Notes under the pieces: model-generated
What the model was told of the DNA's origin: nothing
The model's database searches: none
Seen by the model: the letters and a program-made list of their open reading frames with translations, nothing else
Part shown: in pieces, positions 53,206 to 62,699 of the stretch
How the letters are laid out: each line of letters starts with the position of its first letter
Numbering within the stretch: the first letter of the stretch is position 1
Position numbers and translations under genes: made by a program
NCBI RefSeq assembly: GCF_900187505.1
Contig: NZ_FYDL01000002.1
Span: forward strand, 373,004 to 437,003
Length of the DNA: 64,000 bases
Direction of reading: 5' to 3'
Source of the DNA: Pseudomonas sp. Irchel s3h17
GTDB taxonomy: Bacteria > Pseudomonadota > Gammaproteobacteria > Pseudomonadales > Pseudomonadaceae

Positions 53206-54460
53206 GTTCGTCTCCTCGTGCGGCACGGGGCAGGCGCAGCTCGGTGAGCGTGCCGCCTTCCTCATGACTATAGAGTTTCACTGAGCCGCCAGCGCGTGTC
53301 ACGCTGGCCTTGCTCAAAAACAGGCCCAGGCCGAAACCTTTGCCCTTGGTAGTAAAAAATGGCTTGCCGATCTGTTCGGCAATCGCCAGCGGCACACCGG
53401 CACCGTGGTCGCGAATACTGATGGTCAGCTCCTCGGCATTCCAGTCCAGTGTCACTTCCAGCCCTTCCGGGCAGGCATCGGCGGCGTTGTTGAGTAAATT
53501 GAGCAAGGCCTGGGTCAGGTCCGGCGGTGGCGCCAGGCGCGGCTCCGGGCCCGCCCCCAAACGTTGCAGGCGATAGGTCGCTTCAGGGCGCATCAGGTGC
53601 CAGCGGTCGAGGGCTTCGTTGAGCCAGGCGCTGACATCCTGCATTTCCACCGCCAGACGACGATTGGCCTCGGCGGCGCGCACCAGTTGCTGCAAGGTCT
53701 GCTTGCACAGCTTCACCTGATCCTGAAGCACGCTCAAGTCTTCGCGCAGCAGCGGATCAGGGTGGTCCTGCTGCATTTCGTTGAGCAGCACGCTCATGGT
53801 CGCCAGCGGCGTGCCCAGTTCATGGGCAGCGCCCGCCGCCTGGGTCGCCACGGCCAGCAGTTGCTGGTCGCGCAGGCCTTCTTCACGACGGATCGCGCGC
53901 AGTTCTTCCTGGCGGCGCAACTCTTCGGCCATGCGCGCGGCAAAGAAGGTGATCACCGCCGCGGCCAGGGCGAAGCTCAGCCACATGCCATAGATCTGCA
54001 TCTTTTCCCGGTACATCGGGAAGGTTTCCAGCGGATAAAACTGCGCCAGCAGCATGGTATACAGCGCCAGCGCAATACCCGACAGGATCACCGAGTAGCG
54101 CCACGGCAGCGTGACGGCGGCGATGGTCAGTGGCACCAGATAATAGGAAACGAACGGGTTGGTCGAGCCGCCCGAGAAATACAGCAGCGCACTGTGGATA
54201 AACAGGTCACAGGCCAGTTGCACGGCGTATTCAAGCTCGGTCACCGGCCATGACGTGCGTAGCCGAACGGCGGTGAACACACACAGCAGCATCGAACAGC
54301 CGAGGGTCATCGCCAGCTCGACCCAGGGCAGTGGCAGCAGATCGAACCAGTAGGCAAGCCCCACCGAACCGGCCTGGGCGGCCAGCACCAGGATGCGGAT
54401 GAATGTCAGTCGCCACAGGTTCTGGCGAGTGGCGGAAAGCAGTTGTACGGGGGCGAGCAT
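53198..54460 (-). CDS. roxS: Redox sensor histidine kinase RoxS
   Basis: The 420-residue protein has six N-terminal membrane helices (about residues 12-170), the phosphorylation segment GAAHELGTPLATM and the ATPase boxes LLNNAADACPEG, DHGAGVP and GKGFGLGLFLSK. This is the RegB/PrrB class, which reads the quinone pool or respiratory flux. AGGAG lies 6 nt before the ATG at 54460; the longer reading adds 35 residues with no domain. Confidence 0.94.
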   Translation of the reverse strand: MLAPVQLLSATRQNLWRLTFIRILVLAAQAGSVGLAYWFDLLPLPWVELAMTLGCSMLLCVFTAVRLRTSWPVTELEYAVQLACDLFIHSALLYFSGGSTNPFVSYYLVPLTIAAVTLPWRYSVILSGIALALYTMLLAQFYPLETFPMYREKMQIYGMWLSFALAAAVITFFAARMAEELRRQEELRAIRREEGLRDQQLLAVATQAAGAAHELGTPLATMSVLLNEMQQDHPDPLLREDLSVLQDQVKLCKQTLQQLVRAAEANRRLAVEMQDVSAWLNEALDRWHLMRPEATYRLQRLGAGPEPRLAPPPDLTQALLNLLNNAADACPEGLEVTLDWNAEELTISIRDHGAGVPLAIAEQIGKPFFTTKGKGFGLGLFLSKASVTRAGGSVKLYSHEEGGTLTELRLPRAARGDEHE

Positions 54461-54627
54461 GAGCTCTCCTGATGAGCGCTCCAGGCGGATCGCGCCAAGT
54501 ATAACCAGGCGGGCGGCCTGACAGGCAAAAGTGCGGCAAAGCGCCACAGGACAATGAAGCTCCATTGTGGCGAAGGCGCTTGCTCTTTTGCCACCGGGAA
54601 CAGTATGCCGTCAGATCTGTATAGAAG

Positions 54628-54656
54628 TTGTAACTGGGTGAACCCGACAATAAAAG
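54628..54656 (+). promoter_or_regulatory. Candidate sigma-70 promoter of the SIMPL gene
   Basis: TTGTAA and TAAAAG are 17 nt apart, ending 64 nt before the start codon. Each matches the consensus at four of six positions. It lies in the 260-nt gap between the divergent roxS and SIMPL genes, which otherwise shows only a degenerate REP-like stretch near 54563. Confidence 0.4.
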
Positions 54657-54720
54657 CTAGAGTCTGATGGTTTCACGCAGGTTCGCATTTTGATCCCTGC
54701 GCATCACCCAAGGAGCTTTC

Positions 54721-55437
54721 ATGACTACATTGCGCCGCAGTGCCGCCCTTCTCGCCCTCAGCGCCGGCACCCTCGCCAGCCTCCCGGCCCTGGCCGCGGA
54801 CGAGCTGCATTACAACCAGATCTCCCTGCGCGCCGAAGTCAGCCAGGAAGTGGCTCGTGACCTGATGATCGTGACCCTCTACACCGAATCGCAGAACACC
54901 GACCCGGCCAAACTCGCCGCCGAGGTCAGCACCACCCTGAACAAGGCACTGGGCCAGGCCAGGCAGGTCAAGGACATTTCCCTGCGCCAAGGCAGCCGCA
55001 ACAGCTACCCGATCTACGACGCCAAGGGCCAGAAGATCACCGGCTGGCGTGAACGCGCCGAACTGCGCCTGGAAAGTTCGGACTTTGCGGCACTGTCCAA
55101 GCTCACCGGCGAGCTGTTGACCGACCTGAAAATGGGCGGCATGGATTTCGCCATCGCCACGCCGACCCGCAAGGCCAGCGAAGACGCATTGCTCAAGGAA
55201 GCCGTGAACGCCTTCAAGGCTCGCGCTCAACTGACCACCGAAGCGCTGGGTGGCAAGGGCTACAAGATCGTCAACCTGAACCTCAACACCAATGGTTATC
55301 CACAACCTTACCTGCGCGCGCCAATGATGATGAAAGCCGCCGCGATGGACGCCGCTCCGGTCACCCCGGACGTCGAGGCCGGTACCAGCCAGGTCAGCAT
55401 GACCGCCGATGGCTCGATCGAAGTGTTGATGCCATAA
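54721..55437 (+). CDS. Periplasmic SIMPL-domain protein (DUF541)
   Basis: The 238-residue protein has a signal peptide ending LPALA-AD (about residue 26). A SIMPL domain follows, with NQISLRAEVSQEVARDLMIV and GWRERAELRLESSDFAALSK. E. coli YggE of this family is linked to oxidative stress resistance. The molecular function is unknown. It lies just upstream of the dpp locus but has its own terminal hairpin. Confidence 0.9.
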   Translation: MTTLRRSAALLALSAGTLASLPALAADELHYNQISLRAEVSQEVARDLMIVTLYTESQNTDPAKLAAEVSTTLNKALGQARQVKDISLRQGSRNSYPIYDAKGQKITGWRERAELRLESSDFAALSKLTGELLTDLKMGGMDFAIATPTRKASEDALLKEAVNAFKARAQLTTEALGGKGYKIVNLNLNTNGYPQPYLRAPMMMKAAAMDAAPVTPDVEAGTSQVSMTADGSIEVLMP

Positions 55438-55447
55438 CCCGGCCCAT

Positions 55448-55473
55448 GATCCTTCCCGCGTCCGGGAAGGATC
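55448..55473 (+). terminator. Hairpin after the SIMPL gene
   Basis: GATCCTTCCC-GCGTCC-GGGAAGGATC is a perfect 10-bp stem 10 nt past the stop codon. There is no T run, so termination may be factor-assisted. Between it and dppA1 (about 370 nt) I see only regulatory-type sequence and no gene. Confidence 0.6.
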
Positions 55474-55636
55474 AACCCGGTCAGCCTGTAGAACTGACGC
55501 AGTTGAAAAACGCTTCACATCCTCGATGCACGCCCCCGTCACCCCACCGAAACCCGTCTAGGCTGCAGGTCTGGATAAGTAACACCGCGCTCCGGCGAGG
55601 TGCGCAAAACCCGCAATCCGCACCAATTCAGGGCGT

Positions 55637-55771
55637 CATTTGCACCGAAAAAACCCCGCGCAAACGGTCAAATGCGCCAGGACTTACACAAATGCGACAT
55701 TAAGGTACGTTCGTGCCACTGTTTAAGACTTGTAGCCGCTCCGGATCTTGCATTGGGTACAGGCCCTGCAT
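55637..55771 (+). promoter_or_regulatory. Candidate sigma-54 promoter with upstream CAAATG repeats
   Basis: GGGTACAGGCCCTGCAT (from 55755) has GG (55756-55757), exactly 10 nt, then GC (55768-55769), with GGTAC and CTGCA around them, close to the -24/-12 consensus TGGCAC-N5-TTGCW. Upstream are direct repeats CAAATGCG at 55669 and 55689 (20 nt apart) and an inverted CATTTG at 55637. Start of dppA1 is 72 nt after the GC pair. Activator unknown. Confidence 0.45.
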
Positions 55772-55840
55772 AAGTATCCGCAGGTCGACTCACGAGGTCG
55801 TCCTCTAATTCCAAAAATGACAACAAATCATGAGGCCACC

Positions 55841-57466
55841 ATGCTTAAACACGCGGTCATTCCGTTTTTAGTCGGCGCAAGCCTGTTGGCTAGCGCACCT
55901 TTCGCCCAAGCGGCGACTAACCTGGTGTTTTGCTCCGAAGGGAGTCCGGCCGGTTTCGACCCTGGTCAGTACACCACCGGAACCGACTTCGACGCCTCAG
56001 CAGAAACCATGTTCAACCGCTTGAGCCAGTTCGAACGTGGTGGCACCGCCGTCATTCCAGGCCTGGCCACCAGCTGGGACGTATCCCCGGATGGCCTGAC
56101 TTACACCTTCCATCTGCGCGAAGGGGTGAAGTTCCATACCACGCCGTATTTCAAGCCGACTCGTGAATTCAACGCCGACGACGTACTGTTCACTTTCAAC
56201 CGCATGATCGACAAGGACATGCCGTTCCGCAAAGCCTACCCCACCGAGTTCCCGTACTTCACGGACATGGGGATGGACACCAACATCAAGAACATCGAAA
56301 AGATCGACGACCATACCGTCAAGTTCACCCTGGGCACGGTCGACGCCGCGTTCATCCAGAACATGGCCATGAGCTTCGCCTCCATCCAGTCCGCCGAATA
56401 CGCCGACAAACTGTTGAAGGAAGGCAAGCCGGGCGACATCAACCAGAAGCCGATCGGCACCGGTCCGTTCGTGTTCAAGAGCTACCAGAAAGACTCCAAC
56501 ATCCGTTACACGGGTAACAAGGACTACTGGAAGCCGGAAGACGTGAAGATCGACAACCTGATCTTCGCCATCACCACCGACCCGTCGGTACGTATCCAGA
56601 AGCTGAAGAAAAACGAATGTCAGGTCACCCTCTTCCCGCGTCCGGCCGATCTCAAGGCCCTGGGTGAAGACAAAAACCTGAAACTGCCAAGCCAGGCCGG
56701 TTTCAACCTGGGCTACATCGCCTATAACGTCATGCCGGTCCTCAAGGGCCGCACCGACGCCAACCCACTGGCCAAGCTCGAAGTACGCCAGGCGCTGGAC
56801 ATGGCGGTGAACAAGCAGCAGATCATCGACTCGGTGTACCAGGGTGCCGGCCAGCTGGCGGTCAACGCCATGCCACCGACCCAGTGGTCCTATGACGACA
56901 CCATCAAGGATGCCAAGTACGACCCGGAGAAGGCCAAGGAGCTGCTCAAGAAAGCCGACGTCAAGCCAGGCACCGAGATCACCCTGTGGGCCATGCCGGT
57001 TCAGCGCCCGTACAACCCGAACGCCAAGCTGATGGCTGAAATGCTGCAGTCGGACTGGGCGAAGATCGGCCTGAAGGTCAACATCGTCAGCTACGAATGG
57101 GGCGAGTACATCAAGCGTTCCAAAGGTGGCGAGAACCAGGCCATGATCATTGGCTGGAGCGGCGACAATGGTGACCCGGACAACTGGCTGAACGTACTGT
57201 TCGGCTGCGACTCCCTGAGCGGCAACAACTTCTCGAAGTGGTGCGACAAGCCTTACGACGCCATCATCAAGCAAGCCAAGGCCACCACCGACGTCGCCGA
57301 ACGCACCAAGCTGTACAAGCAGGCGCAACACCTCCTCAAAGATGCAGTCCCGATGACACCTATCGCGCACTCGACGGTGTATCAACCCATGCGCGACTCC
57401 GTACAGGACTACAAGATCAGCCCGTTTGGCTTGAACTCCTTCTACGGCGTCAGCGTCAGCAAATAA
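55841..57466 (+). CDS. dppA1: Dipeptide-binding protein, first copy (DppA1-like)
   Basis: The 541-residue solute-binding protein (SBP_bac_5 family) has a signal peptide ending PFAQA-AT (about residue 25). It has the family segments LVFCSEGSPAGFDPGQYTTG, AVNAMPPTQWSYDDTIKDAK and WSGDNGDPDNWLN. It captures di- or tripeptides in the periplasm for the DppBCDF permease. GAGG lies just before the ATG at 55841. A reading from 55748 would start upstream of the likely transcript start. Confidence 0.94.
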   Translation: MLKHAVIPFLVGASLLASAPFAQAATNLVFCSEGSPAGFDPGQYTTGTDFDASAETMFNRLSQFERGGTAVIPGLATSWDVSPDGLTYTFHLREGVKFHTTPYFKPTREFNADDVLFTFNRMIDKDMPFRKAYPTEFPYFTDMGMDTNIKNIEKIDDHTVKFTLGTVDAAFIQNMAMSFASIQSAEYADKLLKEGKPGDINQKPIGTGPFVFKSYQKDSNIRYTGNKDYWKPEDVKIDNLIFAITTDPSVRIQKLKKNECQVTLFPRPADLKALGEDKNLKLPSQAGFNLGYIAYNVMPVLKGRTDANPLAKLEVRQALDMAVNKQQIIDSVYQGAGQLAVNAMPPTQWSYDDTIKDAKYDPEKAKELLKKADVKPGTEITLWAMPVQRPYNPNAKLMAEMLQSDWAKIGLKVNIVSYEWGEYIKRSKGGENQAMIIGWSGDNGDPDNWLNVLFGCDSLSGNNFSKWCDKPYDAIIKQAKATTDVAERTKLYKQAQHLLKDAVPMTPIAHSTVYQPMRDSVQDYKISPFGLNSFYGVSVSK

Positions 57467-57472
57467 GGTTTT

Positions 57473-57503
57473 GCCGTGGCGACGTCGCTGACGTCACCAC
57501 GGC
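57473..57503 (+). promoter_or_regulatory. Hairpin between the first and second binding-protein genes
   Basis: GCCGTGG-C-GACGTC-GCT-GACGTC-A-CCACGGC forms a strong 13-bp stem with one mismatch, 7 nt past the stop codon. No T run follows. It may protect the upstream mRNA or limit read-through, which would give the first binding protein higher expression. The remaining 260 nt before the next gene hold no clear gene. Confidence 0.5.
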
Positions 57504-57765
57504 TCTATCTGCCAAGACAGCGGAAATCGCCTACATCCAAAACCACTGTGGCCCACCACTGCAGGTTTAGGACGCGTTGCCTTTTCCTACCTGTTTTTCA
57601 GGCCTTACGCATTTACTGCCAGGTCTTCGACTCCTACCGTCGAAGTCCGGCCGCATTGCACCTGGGCTGGCACCTGCTGAATCCATGGCTTTGGACCAGT
57701 GATACCTGCACGCCCCCGGACGGGGCGACGGCTCACTGCTTAACATCTAAAAAAGAGGGAGCGTC

Positions 57766-59367
57766 ATGCGCCATACCTTGGTTTTATCCGCATTACTGGG
57801 CACCGGCCTGCTGGCCGCCACATCCATCAGCCACGCGGCCAATAACAGCCTGGTGTTTTGCTCCGAAGGCAGCCCCGCGGGCTTCGACACGGCGCAATAC
57901 ACCACCGCCACCGACAACGACGCCGCCGAGCCGCTCTACAACCGGCTGGCCGAATTTGAAAAGGGTGCCACCACTGTCGTACCTGGCCTGGCTACCCGCT
58001 GGGATGTTTCCGAAGATGGCCTCACGTACACCTTCCATCTGCGCGAAGGGGTGAAATTCCACACCACCAAGTACTTCACACCGAGCCGGGATTTCAATGC
58101 CGACGACGTGCTGTTCACCTTCAACCGCATGCTCAACCCCGAGCACCCCTTCCGTAAGGCTTACCCGACCGAGTTCCCGTACTTCAACGGGATGAGCCTG
58201 AACAAGAACATCGCCAAGGTCGAAAAGACCGGGCCGCTGACCGTGGTCATGACCCTGAACTCGGTCGATGCCGCGTTCATCCAGAACATCGCCATGAGCT
58301 TCGCCTCGATCCTCTCCGCCGAATACGCCGACCAGTTGCTCGCCGCCGGCAAGCCCAGCGAGATCAACCAGAAGCCGGTCGGCACCGGTCCGTTCGTGTT
58401 CCAGCGTTACCAGAAAGACTCGCAGATCCGCTACGCGGGCAACAAACAGTACTGGGACCCGAGCCGCGTGAAGCTCGACCAGCTGATTTTCGCCATCAAC
58501 ACCGACGCCTCGGTACGCGTGCAGAAGCTCAAGGCTGGCGAATGCCAGATCACCCTGCACCCTCGCCCGGCCGATGTCGAAGCGCTGAAGAAAGACCCCA
58601 AGCTGCAACTGATCGAGAAGCCGGGCTTCAACCTCGGCTACATCGCCTACAACGTGCGGCATAAACCCTTCGACCAGCTCGAAGTGCGCCAGGCGCTGGA
58701 CATGGCGGTGAACAAGCAAGGCATCCTCAACGCCGTGTACCAGGGCGCCGGACAACTGGCCGTCAACGCCATGCCACCGACCCAGTGGTCCTACGACGAC
58801 ACGATCAAGGACGCCGCCTACAACCCGGAAAAAGCCAAGGAGCTGCTCAAGGCCGCCGGGGTCAAGGAAGGCACTGAAATTACCTTGTGGGCCATGCCAG
58901 TACAGCGCCCCTACAACCCGAATGCCAAGCTGATGGCTGAAATGCTCCAGGCGGACTGGGCGAAAATCGGCCTGAACGTGAAGATCGTCAGCTACGAATG
59001 GGGCGAGTACATCAAGCGCACCAAGAATGGCGAGCACGACATCAGCCTGATCGGCTGGACGGGTGACAACGGGGATCCGGACAACTGGTTGGGCACCCTG
59101 TACAGCTGCGATGCGATTGGTGGCAACAACTACTCCATGTGGTGCGACCCGCAATACGACAAGCTGATCAAGCAGGCCAAGATTGTCACCGACCGTGACC
59201 AGCGCACAGTGCTCTACAAACAGGCGCAGCAGCTGCTCAAGCAGCAAGTACCGATCACGCCAGTGGCCCACTCGACGGTCAACCAGCCGTTGAGCGCCAA
59301 AGTCGAGGGCTTCAAGGTCAGCCCCTTCGGCCGTAACGTTTTCTCGGGCGTCAGCATCGACCAATAA
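57766..59367 (+). CDS. dppA2: Dipeptide-binding protein, second copy (DppA2-like)
   Basis: The 533-residue SBP_bac_5 protein has a signal peptide (MRHTLVLSALLGTGLLAATS). It is very similar to the first copy, sharing AVNAMPPTQWSYDDTIKDA and VSYEWGEYIKR, which points to tandem duplication. Differences cluster at residues 150-300, so specificity probably differs. AGAGGGAG lies upstream of the ATG. Confidence 0.93.
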   Translation: MRHTLVLSALLGTGLLAATSISHAANNSLVFCSEGSPAGFDTAQYTTATDNDAAEPLYNRLAEFEKGATTVVPGLATRWDVSEDGLTYTFHLREGVKFHTTKYFTPSRDFNADDVLFTFNRMLNPEHPFRKAYPTEFPYFNGMSLNKNIAKVEKTGPLTVVMTLNSVDAAFIQNIAMSFASILSAEYADQLLAAGKPSEINQKPVGTGPFVFQRYQKDSQIRYAGNKQYWDPSRVKLDQLIFAINTDASVRVQKLKAGECQITLHPRPADVEALKKDPKLQLIEKPGFNLGYIAYNVRHKPFDQLEVRQALDMAVNKQGILNAVYQGAGQLAVNAMPPTQWSYDDTIKDAAYNPEKAKELLKAAGVKEGTEITLWAMPVQRPYNPNAKLMAEMLQADWAKIGLNVKIVSYEWGEYIKRTKNGEHDISLIGWTGDNGDPDNWLGTLYSCDAIGGNNYSMWCDPQYDKLIKQAKIVTDRDQRTVLYKQAQQLLKQQVPITPVAHSTVNQPLSAKVEGFKVSPFGRNVFSGVSIDQ

Positions 59368-59384
59368 CCGATTAGCCAAAACCC

Positions 59385-59405
59385 TGAGGGCGATTTTCGC
59401 CCTCA
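59385..59405 (+). terminator. Hairpin after the second binding-protein gene
   Basis: TGAGGGCGA-TTT-TCGCCCTCA is a perfect 9-bp stem 17 nt past the stop codon, without a following T run. It may be a partial terminator or mRNA stabiliser ahead of the porin gene. Confidence 0.5.
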
Positions 59406-59539
59406 CGCAAAACTGTTGCCTGAATTCGGCGATCCTGCCACAGGCAAACGTTTGCGATGCCTTGAATGAGTTCGAAACCAAATAGCCGGATCACCAAAAA
59501 AGACCGGCATTAAAAAAAAGAAAGAAAGGAGCTTCACTG

Positions 59540-60952
59540 ATGAAACTGAGCAACACAGCACTGTTGGCATTGGCCATCAGCAGCATTACGGCCACCGCTT
59601 ATGCCGAACCGCAGAGCCAGGCATTCAACCCGGTCACCGTGAACACCAACAATGCACAGTCCGAGGCCACCGGTTTCATCGAAGGCCAGAAGATCGACGG
59701 CAGTACCCGTAACTGGTACGCCAACGAACAGCTCAAGCGTGGGGGCAAGTTCAAGTACAAAAAAGACGGCCAGTCGGTCGACACTGATCGTCGTATCAAC
59801 TGGGTGCAGGGCACCATCATCAAGTACAACTCGGGCTTCACCGAGGGCACTGTCGGCTTCAGCACCGAGCTGGCGGCCTACAACGCCGTCGCACTGGAAC
59901 GCGACCGCGAGAACCTGGCATCCAACAACGGTGGCGCACCGGGTACTCGTCCAGGCGCGGGCAACAACCGTACGCTGACCAAGGAAGGCGGCGACGCCCA
60001 GGGCCAGTGGAGCAAGCTGGGCCTGGCCAACGTCAAGGCACGTCTCTCCAACACCACCCTGACCGCCGGCCGCATGAACTTCAGCAGCCCGCAAGTCGAC
60101 GTCATCGGCAACCGTGCCCTGCCGTCCAGCTTCCAGGGTGTGGCCCTGCACAGCGAAGAACTGAACAACCTGGCCTTCGACGTGGGCACCTTCGACCGCA
60201 ATTCACCGCGTACCGAAGAAAGCCTGAGCAAATTCCGCTCCGAGTACGGTGACAGCAATGCCGAAGCCGATCACGTCCACACAGCCGGCCTCAGCTACTC
60301 GCCACTCGCCAGCCTGACCACCAGCTTCTGGGGCACCCAGGCCGAAGACCTCTGGAACCAGTACTACTTCGGCGCCACCCACGTGCTGGGCAACAGCTCG
60401 GTGCTGAGCCTGACCACCGGCCTGAACTACTACAAGACCCAGGATGAAGGCCAGGCCAAGCTCGGCAACATCGACAACGACACCTACTCGCTGTCGTTCG
60501 GCCTGACCCACCTGGCCCACACCCTGACCCTGTCCTATCAGGAGATCAACGGTAACGAGTACTTCGACTACCTGCACGAAACCAACGGCATCTACCTGGC
60601 CAACTCCCTGCTCTCGGACTTCAACGGCCCGAACGAGAAATCCTTCCAGGTGGCCTACGGTCTGAACATGGCCGAATACGGCGTGCCAGGCCTGAAGTTC
60701 AACATCTACCAGGCTCGCGGCTGGGGCATCGACGGCACCCACTACACCGGCACCGCCTACGACGTGAAGAACATGGACGGCGAAAGCCACTATGAATATG
60801 GCATCGGTTCGACCTACGCCATCCAAAGCGGCCCTCTGAAAGCCACCACCGTACGGGCGACCTACACTGCGCACCGTGCGAGCGAAAACCAGGGTGATGG
60901 CAGCATCAACGAGTTCCGCCTGGTCACCACCATTCCATTCAACATTCTCTAA
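59540..60952 (+). CDS. opdP: OprD-family outer-membrane porin (OpdP-like)
   Basis: The 470-residue protein has a signal peptide ending TAYA-EP (about residue 22) and an OprD-type beta-barrel. It has GGKFKYKKDGQSVDTDRRIN near the N-terminus, TAGRMNFSSPQVDVIGNRAL and a C-terminal ..VTTIPFNIL strand. OprD porins take up small amino acids and peptides. The position inside the dpp locus matches P. aeruginosa PA4501, a Gly-Glu dipeptide porin. It follows AAAGGAGC by 8 nt. Confidence 0.92.
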   Translation: MKLSNTALLALAISSITATAYAEPQSQAFNPVTVNTNNAQSEATGFIEGQKIDGSTRNWYANEQLKRGGKFKYKKDGQSVDTDRRINWVQGTIIKYNSGFTEGTVGFSTELAAYNAVALERDRENLASNNGGAPGTRPGAGNNRTLTKEGGDAQGQWSKLGLANVKARLSNTTLTAGRMNFSSPQVDVIGNRALPSSFQGVALHSEELNNLAFDVGTFDRNSPRTEESLSKFRSEYGDSNAEADHVHTAGLSYSPLASLTTSFWGTQAEDLWNQYYFGATHVLGNSSVLSLTTGLNYYKTQDEGQAKLGNIDNDTYSLSFGLTHLAHTLTLSYQEINGNEYFDYLHETNGIYLANSLLSDFNGPNEKSFQVAYGLNMAEYGVPGLKFNIYQARGWGIDGTHYTGTAYDVKNMDGESHYEYGIGSTYAIQSGPLKATTVRATYTAHRASENQGDGSINEFRLVTTIPFNIL

Positions 60953-61029
60953 GCACCCGTCGAACGGCTGACTCAATGACGAGCGGCCGTTCTGCGACTC
61001 TGATCCAACTGATTGCAGAGGGGTTATTG

Positions 61030-62625
61030 ATGAACAAGCTTCCTTTACGAGCGGCCATCGCCGCCGCGCTGCTGAGTGTCGCTGTAGGCGCCTCGGCCAA
61101 GCCCTTGGTGGTCTGTACCGAAGCCAGCCCGGAAGGCTTCGATATGGTCCAGTACACGACTGCAGTCACAGCCGATGCGGTGGCCGAGACCCTCTTCAAC
61201 CGCCTGGTGGATTTCAAGCCCGGCACCACCGACATCGAACCGGCACTGGCCGAGAGCTGGGAAATCAGCCCGGACGCCCTGACCTACACCTTCCACCTGC
61301 GCAAAGGTGTGAAATTCCACACCACGGATTATTTCAAGCCGACCCGCGACATGAATGCCGACGACGTACTCTGGAGCTTCCAGCGTCAACTGGACCCGAA
61401 ACACCCGTGGCATGACAAATCGAGCGTGGGCTTCCCGTACTTTGAGAGTATGGGCTTCAAGGATCTGCTCAAGAGCGTCGAGAAAGTCGACGACTACACC
61501 GTCAAGTTCACCCTGACCCGCCCGGAAGCCCCTTTCCTGCCGGACGTGGCCATGGCATTCGCCTCGATCTACCCGGCCGAATACGCCGACCAGTTGCTCA
61601 AGGCCAACAAGACGGGCGACCTCAACAACAAACCGATCGGCACCGGCCCCTTCGTGTTCCAGCGCTATGCCAAGGATGCCCAGGTTCGCTTCAAGGCCAA
61701 CACCCAGTACTTCCGCGGTGCGCCGCCCAGCGAAGCGTTGATCCTGGCGATCGCCACCGACAACAACGTGCGCCTGCAAAAGCTCAAGGCCAACGAGTGC
61801 CAGATCGCGCTGTATCCCAAGCCCGATGACATTCCCAGTATCAAGAAAGACCCGAACCTGCAAGTCGCCGAGCTCGAGGCCATGACCACCTCGTACACCG
61901 CGCTGAACACCACGCGCCCGTACATGAGCGACGTACGCGTACGCCGGGCCATTGAAATCGCGTTCGACAAGCAGGCCTACGTCAGCGCCCTGTTCGGCAA
62001 GGGCAACGCCACGGTCGGGGTCAACCCGTACCCACAAACCCTGCTGGGCTTCAACCACGCACTTCAGAACCCGCCACACGACCTGGACAAGGCCCGCGCC
62101 CTGCTCAAGGAAGCCGGCGTGCCCGAAGGCACCGTGTTCACCCTGTTCACCCGTAACGGCGGTGGCCCGACCAACCCTAATCCGATGCTCGGTGCACAGA
62201 TGATGCAGTCGGACCTGGCCAAGGTCGGCATCACGGTCGATATTCGCGTCATGGAGTGGGGCGAAATGCTCAAGCGCGCCAAAAATGGCGAGCACGACAT
62301 GGTGTCCGCCGGATGGGCAGGCGATAACGGCGACCCGGATAATTTCCTGACGCCTATGCTCAGTTGCGAGGCCGCCAAAAACGGAGAAAACTACGCTCGC
62401 TGGTGCAACGCCAAGTTCCAGGCCTTGATCGACCAGGCCCGCGAGAAGACCGACCCGGCCGAACGCGTGGCACTCTACGAACAGGCCCAGGAGATCTTCC
62501 ACCAGGACCAGCCATGGATCAGCATGGCGCACACTCGAATGTTCACGGCTATGCGCAACAACGTCGAGGGCTATCACATTAGCCCCCTGACCACTAACAA
62601 CTTCGCTACTACCCGAGTGAAGTAG
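61030..62625 (+). CDS. Dipeptide-binding protein, third copy (DppA4-like)
   Basis: The 531-residue SBP_bac_5 protein (MNKLPLRAAIAAALLSVAVG, signal ending GASA-KP) is more distant from the two earlier copies and closer to enteric DppA: KPLVVCTEASPEGFDMVQYT and GVNPYPQTLLGFNHALQNPP. In this family the first segment contacts the peptide ends. It lies directly before the permease genes, so it is likely the cognate general dipeptide receptor. AGAGGGG lies 6 nt before the ATG. Confidence 0.93.
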   Translation: MNKLPLRAAIAAALLSVAVGASAKPLVVCTEASPEGFDMVQYTTAVTADAVAETLFNRLVDFKPGTTDIEPALAESWEISPDALTYTFHLRKGVKFHTTDYFKPTRDMNADDVLWSFQRQLDPKHPWHDKSSVGFPYFESMGFKDLLKSVEKVDDYTVKFTLTRPEAPFLPDVAMAFASIYPAEYADQLLKANKTGDLNNKPIGTGPFVFQRYAKDAQVRFKANTQYFRGAPPSEALILAIATDNNVRLQKLKANECQIALYPKPDDIPSIKKDPNLQVAELEAMTTSYTALNTTRPYMSDVRVRRAIEIAFDKQAYVSALFGKGNATVGVNPYPQTLLGFNHALQNPPHDLDKARALLKEAGVPEGTVFTLFTRNGGGPTNPNPMLGAQMMQSDLAKVGITVDIRVMEWGEMLKRAKNGEHDMVSAGWAGDNGDPDNFLTPMLSCEAAKNGENYARWCNAKFQALIDQAREKTDPAERVALYEQAQEIFHQDQPWISMAHTRMFTAMRNNVEGYHISPLTTNNFATTRVK

Positions 62626-62636
62626 ATAAGAAAACA

Positions 62637-62666
62637 CCCGGCAACGTTGCTCTCGACGCTGCCGGG
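62637..62666 (+). promoter_or_regulatory. Hairpin between the third binding-protein gene and dppB
   Basis: CCCGGCA and TGCCGGG pair around a GC-rich loop in the 74-nt gap before dppB. Such intercistronic stems often set binding protein above permease in level (family knowledge); no T run follows. Confidence 0.45.
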
Positions 62667-62699
62667 AACGCCGAACCGGCTGATGAGGTACACCAGAAG

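Noticed and set aside
54541..54588. REP-like stretch with CGCCACA/TGTGGCG near roxS
   Set aside because: Only a degenerate half of the REP core remains and the inverted repeat is short. I cannot tell a decayed REP from chance.
55446..55703. 85-residue frame upstream of the dipeptide locus
   Set aside because: It starts inside the SIMPL terminal hairpin, has no ribosome site and has a Pro/Ser/Arg-rich composition. The region looks regulatory.
57664..57677. Second possible -24/-12 promoter before the second binding-protein gene
   Set aside because: GG-N10-GC is present, but the flanks (TGGGCT, CTGCT) match the consensus poorly and several offsets fit equally well.
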